This document shows, piece after piece, positions 56,600 to 64,000 of a DNA stretch of 64,000 nt. The first letter of the stretch is position 1. Each line of letters opens with the position of its first letter. Both the position numbers and the translations under genes were made by a program. Under the pieces are notes generated by a model. The model searched no databases and had not been told where the DNA came from. It was given only the letters and a program-made list of their open reading frames with translations. Origin of the DNA: Powellomyces hirtus (lineage: Eukaryota > Chytridiomycota > Chytridiomycetes > Spizellomycetales > Powellomycetaceae). The stretch is from contig JAHLKG010000017.1 in the NCBI GenBank assembly GCA_025526995.1, forward strand, positions 654,152 through 718,151, written 5' to 3'.

Positions 56600-57052
56600 T
56601 CAAAGTGAACCCGAGGTATGCTGTTGTTCCAACGGACAGTACGGACACGCATCCCAGGAAACGAAGCAGCGCTGTAACCTTGCGGACATCCCTACAAGGG
56701 CTTCGAGGCCCGTTTGGAGAACTTCGAAAGTCTTCTCCGTTTCATCAGCATTGTTGTCCAATTGATACATTCTCGCTGAATATTGATACACCAGCTGCGC
56801 CATGGGGCGCTCCTTTCCATGTGCCGTCAATGCAAGGAACCAAGAGCTCCAGCGCATTATGCGATTGTGATTTCCCGCGACAGCGTCGGAAAAGACAGTA
56901 TTGATGCCCGTTTTCCGAAACCAAGTTTTGGCACTTCCATCCAATGGCCCCAACATCTCAACCATTCCCTTTACGGTATATACTGCCTTGTCATTTTTGG
57001 ATCTCTTTGCCCCCAACAATTGAATCAACTTCTGTGTTATGGGGCTAGACAT
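56600..57052 (-). CDS. Hypothetical protein, 150 residues
   Basis: An open minus-strand frame from an ATG at 57,052. The composition is natural (QKLIQLLGAKRSKNDKAVYT, VKGMVEMLGPLDGSAKTWFR, TEKTFEVLQTGLEALVGMSA) and helical; there is no signal or membrane segment. The family is unknown. It follows the broken PAP2 gene on the same strand. Confidence 0.45.
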   Translation of the reverse strand: MSSPITQKLIQLLGAKRSKNDKAVYTVKGMVEMLGPLDGSAKTWFRKTGINTVFSDAVAGNHNRIMRWSSWFLALTAHGKERPMAQLVYQYSARMYQLDNNADETEKTFEVLQTGLEALVGMSARLQRCFVSWDACPYCPLEQQHTSGSL

Positions 57053-57123
57053 GATATGCTATGCTCTTTGCTGACTTGTTGTCTCTTACCTTCGAACCAC
57101 GGAAAAAAGTTACAAGTCACCAT

Positions 57124-57875
57124 TCAACAAGTCACATAGTCGCGGCTTCCACATCCGATGGTCTGACCTTTGGCGCAAAGGCGTGGTTGTGATCCAGGCC
57201 CACGAAAACCACTGACGCTACAATAATTCCAAAGATTGCGGCGAACAGCACTCCGAGTGATTGCCGCTACGAACACGCTCAGAACACACGTAAATCGGCA
57301 CAAAAAGTGCTGAAAGAAGATACAACGAGAGCTTCCATAGTGCATGCATGTGAGAGTCACGACGAAGATGAAAGACCATGCTGCCAACCAGCCCGACAAG
57401 TTTGACAAACATTCAGCTGGAGACGACGTTTGATGCGTGGCCGCTAGGGAATGATTGCACGTCGCGCCGCTCAAGGTAAATGCTACACATGTCACCGGCG
57501 AACAGGTAGGCTTCTCTTCTCACTTTGGGGCGACATATTCTAGTGAAGAATGGCCGTGGATAGGGTAGGAAGTATCGGAGGAGATCAGTGTTGAAAATGG
57601 TAAGATCCACAGTCTGAAACCACCCACATCAAGATCAGAAGCATCTTATTTGGCTGCCATCGCACCAGTATTTTCTGTATGACCAAGAGCCATAGCAATG
57701 GCGCAACCCACAAGGTCAGTATCATGCTGTACCCTACGCTGAACCGCTCTTCATTCGGATCGTAAAACAAGTCTGGCATAGGTATGACATTGGTGAACAG
57801 ATATGTACGGACAAGTTGAGCTGCTATAAAAACTAGGTTGACTAGCGCTGCTACAATACTATGACGGTGCATCAT
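57124..57875 (-). pseudogene. Broken PAP2-type lipid phosphatase
   Basis: From the ATG at 57,875: helices VAALVNLVFIAAQLVRTYLF and SVGYSMILTLWVAPLLWLLV, as in Lpp1/Dpp1-type phosphatidate phosphatases. A one-base shift near 57,620 is needed to reach LLRYFLPYPRPFFTRIC (motif C1, ending RP) and QSFPSGHAS (motif C2, PSGH). A TGA at 57,415-57,413 interrupts the frame before the LWKLSLYLLSALFVPIYV helix, and a second shift near 57,236 joins ERVRSGNH (motif C3 His) to VLFAAIFGIIVASVVFVGLD. With two shifts and one stop it should be inactive. Intact relatives dephosphorylate phosphatidate or diacylglycerol pyrophosphate in membranes. Confidence 0.65.
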
Positions 57876-57946
57876 GAACTTTAAACTATCAACTACTTAC
57901 AATGCAACTATATGTAGCATGCGCTGCATCCGCATGGCGGACCGAA

Positions 57947-59509
57947 TCAAAGGATATGCAGCACATCGCCAGAGCGGAAGAAGCCCCAACTGCCCTGCTT
58001 TGTGCCCGCCATGATGTCCTCTGACTGTACTTTACCATCCTCAGCATAAACGAGAACAATCTCCCTGACGTCAAGTTCATCATCCGCCCCTTCGCCGTCG
58101 CCGTCTTGATCTTGACCTTTCTCCATCGTAGTGTCCATCCTCGTGTCCATCCGAATGTCTGGCTTCTCATCGCCGGCTTCGATGAGTCCACTATGGCCTG
58201 CATGCTCTTCCCCATTGTCCTTGATGCTCGCAATGACGTCTGCGATACTGGCGAAGTTAGGTTCTTCGGGTGCGAGTTCAGTCCAGATGGCTTGAACGAT
58301 GTTGCAGATGATGCAGGTAAGCCAACCACGGCAGTTGGGTGGATGGCAGGTGTTTGCGTGTATGAGCAAACGGGCATGGAGGTAGCACACTTGCCCGACA
58401 AGAAGACAACGAGGGTACTCAACGTTCAACATCTTGAAGATGAACCCGTCGATGCCAAAACGTCCCCGAAGAATTGAGTTCAGCACTTCTTCGACGGGTT
58501 GGTACTTGTTCATGTCAACATTGCGGCTGACTTGAAAAATACGCCCCATATGTTCTTCATAGCTGCCGTAGGCCCTCTGGAGGATCCAGAAAAGATCGGG
58601 AGAGACTAACACAAGTTGGTGGCGGCGATCGGTTCCTGGCATGGGGACATTTGAGGGCCAGGGATAGGATGTTGTGCCGTGACGTTGCGTAAAGTGATGG
58701 GTAAGGCTCTGCGTGAGAACCGAATGCTTGGCGATGTACTGGGCCTCCACAATCGATTTCGACTTGTTGATCTGGTCGTAGAGTAGAAGCGTTTTCTCTG
58801 GCACGGTCCGCAAGGCTGATCCCCAAAGGTCCAGCATCTTCTCAATGATCATCTCCCACTTGTCGCCAGCCCATGTTTCTGGGTTTTCGTGGAAAAGGTT
58901 GATACCACAGTGGAGGCGAAACGGGCCGTAATGCGATGTTACCATGGAATGTCGAAAGTAGACATGGCCACAATACTGAGACTTGAAGTTCAGCAGTTGC
59001 CCGATCGTCGGATCGTCGTGAATGATATCCTCATTGGTGGGAATGTTCACGTATAGGAGCTCATTGGCCAGGCGCTCAATGATGGTCTGATTGACAGACC
59101 CGATTCGAATCAGCAAGCCGTCATACGGACGTCGTAAGGGGCTGGTATTCCAGTTCAGGGTGCCGCCATACCGATCGCTCATGACTGCGGTCCATTCGAG
59201 GTTGCCCATGAGGACTTGAACTGAACAGCCAACCTTGAGTAGAGCGGCGATACGTGGGGCTTGGTTGAGGTGAGAGTCCTTGATCGCATTCGTCTCTTCA
59301 ACGTAGGTGATCTCCATGAAACCATTGAGGAAACTGATGGCAGCGAGGGCCGACCCATTCTTGCTGATCAGGTAAGGCGTCTGCCCAGCGGCTTTGCGAT
59401 AGATCTGCACACGTTGCTGCCACAAAGGGCTTTGAGAATCTCGCAAGGTGTAGGAGGCCCATTGAGAGCAGAACCATTTGAGGGATTCAACTGCATCCAC
59501 CAATGCCAT
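57947..59509 (-). CDS. Hypothetical protein, 520 residues
   Basis: A long intronless frame; the first real ATG is at 59,509 (MALVDAVESLKWFCSQWASY). The composition is natural throughout, with Trp- and His-rich stretches (YFRHSMVTSHYGPFRLHCGI, ETWAGDKWEMIIEKMLDLWG), a Cys-containing part (CLLVGQVCYLHARLLIHANT) and an acidic tail (DGDGEGADDELD). There is no signal peptide and no clear membrane helix. The family is not recognised; it may be lineage-specific. An open frame on the + strand at 58,106-58,477 is its shadow. Confidence 0.65.
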   Translation of the reverse strand: MALVDAVESLKWFCSQWASYTLRDSQSPLWQQRVQIYRKAAGQTPYLISKNGSALAAISFLNGFMEITYVEETNAIKDSHLNQAPRIAALLKVGCSVQVLMGNLEWTAVMSDRYGGTLNWNTSPLRRPYDGLLIRIGSVNQTIIERLANELLYVNIPTNEDIIHDDPTIGQLLNFKSQYCGHVYFRHSMVTSHYGPFRLHCGINLFHENPETWAGDKWEMIIEKMLDLWGSALRTVPEKTLLLYDQINKSKSIVEAQYIAKHSVLTQSLTHHFTQRHGTTSYPWPSNVPMPGTDRRHQLVLVSPDLFWILQRAYGSYEEHMGRIFQVSRNVDMNKYQPVEEVLNSILRGRFGIDGFIFKMLNVEYPRCLLVGQVCYLHARLLIHANTCHPPNCRGWLTCIICNIVQAIWTELAPEEPNFASIADVIASIKDNGEEHAGHSGLIEAGDEKPDIRMDTRMDTTMEKGQDQDGDGEGADDELDVREIVLVYAEDGKVQSEDIMAGTKQGSWGFFRSGDVLHIL

Positions 59510-59898
59510 GTTATGCACGTTCAAAAGACGTAGGGTGCGGGAGACAGGGCATTGGCTGCTGTCAACAACTTTTATAGCAATTAGCGGTGACCAGAATGAC
59601 CAGAGTGACTACGGTGACCCAGGATGATGAATATGAGAACGAGCATGAGCATGGGCAATCTGGGCATCATGGCCAGGATGTGCGGATGAGCCGGATTTAC
59701 ATCCTTGTGGAAGATCGGGATTGGCGGATTAGGACGATCACCGCGCGACGAGGGTGTATTTGTGACCGTTGCCAAGCCCTGGGTGGCGCTGACATGGGGC
59801 AAATTTAAAAAACCTTCTCGGCGCCATCTGTTCGGACCTGTGACCGGAAGATCCACCGTCGGGGGCTGAAAGGGAAAAGGCCGAGAAGCCTCACTTGT

Positions 59899-59916
59899 CC
59901 CTAACCCTAACCCTAA
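59899..59916 (+). repeat. Interstitial telomeric repeat (CCCTAA)3
   Basis: Three exact units, 390 bases upstream of the start of the minus-strand gene at 59,509. Confidence 0.92.
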
Positions 59917-60493
59917 GTACTGACTGGCTCCGTCGATCATCGATGGTATGTGTAGCGAATATTTTTAAACCCCCATTTATAATTGCACCCCCGAACGCGT
60001 TGGTCAAATCTGACAAGCCACTTTTTCTATCAAAAAGTGGCCTTCTGAATTTGACCACCCGTGTTCGTATTGGAGATATTGGCACTTCCAGTACTTTATC
60101 GGAATTGCAGAGGATTGGCCGAATTCGAGGCAGCTTCCAGTATACTTCGTAAAGGGGGTTTACAGAGCTCTTCTGTGATGCAGATGACGGTGTATCGTTG
60201 TCAGATGCACGGAGATGTAATGTATGTGAATGTATTTTATGTCTTTAGTCTTATCGGTAATGTCTCGCTTGTCGAGCGTTCTAATCTACTTTTTCTGCAA
60301 TCACGTGACTGCACGTGATCCGATTCAGCTCTTAGCATTACCGGTATCACGGTCACGCGTTCTAGCCGGAGATTCTAAGCTAGGATGCACAAGCTCATCT
60401 GATACTTGGACAGTTACACGCTACAGACTTTTGACATGACACCGGTAAATCATGAGGAATTTCACGGTCTGCGCGCATTTTTCAGCGTCCCGT
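59917..60493. other. Intergenic, nothing recognised
   Basis: Includes a small inverted repeat CCACTTTTT...AAAAAGTGG (about 60,019-60,042). No gene is supported. Confidence 0.5.
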
Positions 60494-60841
60494 ATGAGCT
60501 TCAACGAGGGAACAATCATCCGCGGAACGAACAAACGATCACCAAGTCCCGAGGCGCATATGTGGGTTTCTCAGCTGGTTAAAGCAGTCGGGGCGTTTCC
60601 GGACCCCGTCGTTCGTGCATTTTGAGGATGTCGACCTGTTCATGGAGAGTTCGTTCCTCCCCCTTGTCGAATGGACCTTATGCTTATCAAGTTGTTTCTA
60701 ACTGCATATACTCTGTAGACCTAATACGTCGAGGGGTATCTGCGGTCCATACGAGGTCTCGGGCATGGATCTATTGCCAACCATTTTACCGCGGCTATTG
60801 ACGTTCTCAAGTACCGGTCGGCTGAAACTCGCTGCACTTGC
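60494..60841 (+). mobile_element. Second tyrosine-recombinase element fragment (N-terminal domain only)
   Basis: VEGYLRSIRGLGHGSIAN followed by HFTAAIDVLKYRSAE (60,728-60,826) aligns without gaps to VEGYLIGVRGLAHGSTAN and AITAAIDVHKFLESE of the element at 20-22 kb. Upstream, FPDPVVR and, one base out of phase, HFEDVDLFM match NPSFKDFRDLDLFL. The intron position between the two blocks is conserved, with a TCTAAC branch site and TAG acceptor here, but the donor is not visible. The Lys codon before the second block is TAA. An ATG at 60,494 could be the ancestral start (MSFNEGTIIRGTNKRSP). The catalytic half is missing. Confidence 0.7.
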
Positions 60842-60971
60842 TTGACACAGGGCTCAATGCAAAGCTGTACACGAATATGCTTCATATTTTCCGCGGTGAT
60901 CCCCGTCGCCTCGAATCTCTTTATCTCAAAGCGCTAGACACCAGTATCGCGGACGAAGATTTGTTCAACTT

Positions 60972-61754
60972 CTACTTGTCTCTCCACTTTAAAGGACAAT
61001 TTGACGAAGCTCTCGCGGTCGTAGAAGGTTGTCCTCGTCGTCCTTTCAAGTCCCAGGTCTGACCATGCAGCCACCCTGAGTATAACGTCTCGGCATCCTC
61101 CCAGATTGTCTCGGGCCACTGCTTCTCCACCCGAAGCGCCGGAGGAGAGGGCACGAAAGGGCAAAGCTCACGAAGCCAGTCGTCGACCTCCCTGCGGCTG
61201 CGGTGCGGTTTCAAAACCATAGCTTGGGTACAGTTGTCAAAGGCAGTGGCATCTCCTTTCCGAAAAACTGCATAGCGCAACTTTACTCACCAGCCCTGAG
61301 ACGAACGTTTATAAGGGCGTCGCGGAAAGGCTAGCAGCAACGAAGAGAAGAAGGAGCTCACCGGCTTTAGAAGCTCCGGTGCCTTATCCCAAGACACCGT
61401 TCCCACAAACGTGCCGCATGGGGACAACACTTCCTGAGCCCGACTTTTGCTGCTGAGCAGAATAAAATCGGAAGCTTGTGTGAATAGAAGCTTCCCGTCC
61501 GAGTCGCAAATCGCGCGAGATTCGCCTGAAGTGTTCTTTTCAATGGGAATGTTGAGCCACACTGCGGTGTGGATGCCACCGTCGACCACGCCTGCGCCAG
61601 CCTCAGTTGAGAAGTAGAAGTCTTCGCCCTTAGCGAGCCGGTGTTGCCACTTCTTGCAGTGAAAGTCTGCGGGAAGCTGTTTCTTCAACTCAAACCGTCG
61701 ATCGCTGTGCTTCAGCCGTGGGTGAAAGTATCCGTTTTGCTTTGCGCGAGCCAT
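60972..61754 (-). CDS. Hypothetical two-exon protein
   Basis: The ATG at 61,754 opens exon 1 (to 61,362; MARAKQNGYFHPRLKHSDRR, AGVVDGGIHTAVWLNIPIEK). Exon 2 is best read from 61,280 to 60,972 after an 81-base GTGAGC intron whose AAAG acceptor is weak. Exon 2 begins LRYAVFRKGDATAFDNCTQA, resembling a TPR helix pair, and continues EVDDWLRELCPFVPSPP. The total is about 233 residues. The family is not recognised. On the opposite strand 60,838-61,062 is also protein-like, so the 3' end is uncertain. Its upstream region resembles that of the gene at 63,107. Confidence 0.5.
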
Positions 61755-61942
61755 TTTCCTGCTTCTTATGACTTCGCGTTGGGCGACTCGCTTTGGACCG
61801 CACACTGGACAATAGTTTCAAGGAGGGTGCAGCACGGGGGTAGGTCACCAGTAACGCGTTCTGATTGGCGGTATGGGGTTACACGTAACTGTCCAGGGCA
61901 ACTACGGCCTTCAGTGCCTCGCAAACTTTTAAACTTTAAAGG

Positions 61943-62042
61943 CAGCTCAATGTCACATCGATGACGAGACGTGTGTTCGCGATCAGATGGCTCAGCTCAA
62001 TGTCACATCGATGACGAGACGTGTGTTCGCGATCAGATGGCT
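61943..62042 (+). repeat. 50-bp direct tandem duplication
   Basis: CAGCTCAATGTCACATCGAT... is repeated at 61,943 and 61,993 with no visible difference over 49 of 50 bases. Confidence 0.92.
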
Positions 62043-62190
62043 ATGTTTTTGTTTCAATCACTCAGTCGCAAAGCAAAAACCTCTAGCTTTTTGAAACTGT
62101 CATCTTCGCTCGGAAACCTAGCACACCCACCTGCTAAACTGTCCTGGACAGGACCTATGCTCTATGTGGCTGGCGTGGCAAGCATCGCGT

Positions 62191-62472
62191 AGGCGAAGTG
62201 AGAACTATACACCTTATTTTTAAGCATTATATACATCAGTACTATCGTGCCACCCCTTCCGGCATGCGTTCAAACTTGCTGCTTTTGGTGTAACCACTCC
62301 ACCGGTGAGGGAAGGGCCCGACCACCCGGGCAGGCGAAGTGAGAACTATACACCTTATTTTTAAGCATTATATACATCAGTACTATCGTGCCACCCCTTC
62401 CGGCATGCGTTCAAACTTGCTGCTTTTGGTGTAACCACTCCACCGGTGAGGGAAGGGCCCGACCACCCGGGC
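62191..62472 (+). repeat. 141-bp perfect tandem duplication
   Basis: The copies at 62,191-62,331 and 62,332-62,472 appear identical (AGGCGAAGTGAGAAC...CACCCGGGC). This implies a very recent event or an assembly artefact. Confidence 0.93.
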
Positions 62473-62487
62473 AATGTCCACCTCAGT

Positions 62488-63107
62488 TCATTGCGAGGCT
62501 TGGGAGAACGAAGGAGCAACGCCAGGGGACAGCTTCACGTCTTTCAGATCGTTTGCTAATTCTTGGACATTAGCATCCTCTTCGTTCTTGATCTTTGGCT
62601 TCTTGGGGATGCCCGCCATGCCGGGGGAGTGGACGAGATGCAACCACCGCGTACCTGCGTAGTTGCCCTCGAGCACGTCCTCCACCACCAGCAGGCAGAC
62701 CACGGGGCCTTTTAGATGAACATGCGCACCGTCGCCATGGTAAATGAGGCGCGCAACCCTGACAGGAATGTAAAAGAAACAGCTCGATTTAGCAAGTAGT
62801 CCACCGAGAGTTCAAGAGACGCGATTACTGCCGGCCAAACATACCTATTTCTGTCCACGCGCACCTCCTGATGGCGAAATCCTGCCTCACAGGCGTCAGC
62901 GTATTGCTGGATCTGAGCAGACTGCGCATCATCGATGTAGCTGTAGGTGACATGATCGATGGACAGCGGAGGCGATGGCCAATTGAAGCCATGAATGTTG
63001 CGCAGCGTTTCACGAGGTGCGCAGCCCAAAACGTTGATCGTCATCGTGCTGCCAACATGGAAGTCGCTCTTGCGGGGTGAGGACTCGGTCTGATTGTCGA
63101 TCGTCAT
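62488..63107 (-). CDS. Hypothetical two-exon protein
   Basis: Exons 63107-62845 and 62758-62488 flank an 86-base intron (GTATGT...GTCAG); 177 residues. Distinct stretches: FHVGSTMTINVLGCAPRETL, PLSIDHVTYSYIDDAQSAQI, ARLIYHGDGAHVHLKGPVVC and LLVVEDVLEGNYAGTRWLHL. The C-terminus is hydrophilic (IPKKPKIKNEEDANVQELAN). The junction VDRNR|VARLIYHGDG is smooth, and the retained-intron reading stops soon after. The family is not recognised. Its 5' flank (63,435-63,560) is a diverged copy of the 5' flank of the gene at 61,754. Confidence 0.65.
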
Positions 63108-63434
63108 TGTTCGATCTCTTGTGCAGCTTGGAAAGAAAGCTCAAGCGCGGGATTCGTCGAGCTGCCTCTGTGGTATAAGCGTGACACCAAGGTGATGGAC
63201 GTAGGCGATGGGATGAAGGGGCAGGGAAAAGCTAACTGCCAGAATTAAGAGGTCTCAGGAAGCTGCTGTTTTTGTCGCTGAGGGGCACAGCTTTTTGTCC
63301 CCTTTTTGGGTCTGTTTGTGGGATTTTCAGGATGTGACGCCGGCGGTGAAAGGGGGTGGGGGAGACCACCTGTATTGGGCGCCCACGGTGGACTGCGCCA
63401 CTTCTGGATCGTACATCCGCTCGGTCAAAACGCG

Positions 63435-63560
63435 TTGTGATTGGCAGGATAAAGAACATAACTGTCCCGAGAGCAAAGAAACGAACGATGCAACCAAGTT
63501 CTTCAGTGCCTCGCAAAACGCAAGTTAAACTTTGGAGACAGTTCAAGGTGACATCTGTGG
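63435..63560. repeat. Diverged copy of the 61,855-61,965 upstream segment
   Basis: Shared strings in the same order: ACGCGTT(C/G)TGATTGGC, TAACTGTCC, TTCAGTGCCTCGCAAA, AAACTTT(AA/GG)AG and CA(G/A)(C/T)TCAA(T/G)GT(C/G)ACATC. Both lie 5' of minus-strand orphan genes. Confidence 0.7.
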
Positions 63561-64000
63561 CAAGAGGTATGGTAGCTTTCAAGGAAAGGGTGCTGTGATT
63601 ATGTTTCAGTTGCACGCAACGAGCTTTATCTTTGGCTTTAGGATTTTGGCCGAAAGCATAATATGCTCCTAATGAAGTTGGTCCGCCGCGTTTTCACAAT
63701 TTAGTACTTATTTTTTGTACGTAGTTCTTTCCAAAATGAGCAGGTAGCACGGGAGACAACGGGACAATTGGTGACTGTACGGGACTGACCAAAGCGCTGG
63801 AAACTCTTTTCCATCAATCGGAAGTGGGACCCAAGGTGAACGTTGCAATAGAGGAGTGGAAGAAAGGTATTTTGCTGTTTACTTGATAACATTTGTACAG
63901 GTGGTCCCAACTCGGATGCCAGGTTTTGTTGAAGTCGTCGAGTTCGCAGCTGAACCGGACGGGTTGCTCGAATGGATGACTGGCGAAGTAGGTCAATTCG
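63561..64000. other. Right edge of the window, partial frame possible
   Basis: A minus-strand frame enters from the right edge (TYFASHPFEQPVRFSCELDD, to about 63,900), possibly the end of an exon of a gene outside the window. Nothing else is supported. Confidence 0.35.

Noticed and set aside
58106..58477. Open + strand frame within the 520-residue minus-strand gene
   Set aside because: Antisense shadow of a longer, better-composed frame; no independent support.
59581..59940. Minus-strand frame reading through the telomeric repeat (LGLGLG)
   Set aside because: Low-complexity translation of TTAGGG units and a repeated CATGAGCATGGG-like stretch; no domain and no splice support.
1..64000. CRISPR array, prokaryotic operon or prophage structure
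   Set aside because: The introns, monocistronic layout and eukaryotic gene set exclude these; no regularly spaced short repeats with unique spacers were seen.

Overview
The window looks like nuclear DNA of an early-diverging, probably chytrid-like, fungus. Genes are split by short introns (mostly 50-100 bases, GT...AG, often with a CTAAC-type branch site). Fungal-type genes are present (Lcl2, Jip5, pantothenate synthesis), together with a glucoamylase carrying C-terminal trefoil domains, degenerate WWKxSGL repeats of the ankyrin-like kind I associate with chytrids, and TTAGGG telomere-type units. The chytrid placement is inference.

Layout. 1-16,982 is mostly ordinary core genome: an amino-acid transporter fragment, a secreted glucoamylase, an Lcl2-like ER protein, a BSD-domain protein, histone chaperone ASF1, ketopantoate hydroxymethyltransferase, and the WD40 ribosome-biogenesis protein Jip5/WDR55. 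From about 17 to 22 kb lies an accessory block: a 96-bp tandem array, decayed WWKxSGL repeats, and a decayed mobile element encoding a split-gene tyrosine recombinase with a second decayed coding region behind it. 22-34 kb mixes orphan genes (a tail-anchored coiled-coil protein, a multi-pass membrane protein) with broken genes (a chitin-synthase-like GT2 and an acyltransferase-3) and intact housekeeping genes (RLP24, a DHHC palmitoyltransferase, Bax inhibitor-1; the last two are divergent and share a promoter region). 34-37 kb is repeat-rich, with a six-exon orphan gene, an 89/95-base inverted repeat and a 57-bp coding tandem array. 38-44 kb holds a 12-exon epsin and a sterol-desaturase-type hydroxylase. 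44-64 kb is again accessory: a PARG-like protein whose GGG signature is replaced by HIH, two multi-pass membrane proteins, a broken PAP2 phosphatase, orphan genes, tandem duplications, a second fragment of the recombinase element, and short interstitial telomeric repeats.

The genes do not form a pathway. The main themes are secretion and membrane traffic (glucoamylase, Lcl2, DHHC, epsin, BI-1), chromatin and ribosome biogenesis (ASF1, Jip5, RLP24), and a decaying accessory compartment containing tyrosine-recombinase elements. All gene models are hand-spliced from visible splice sites and protein family resemblance; no homology search was run.
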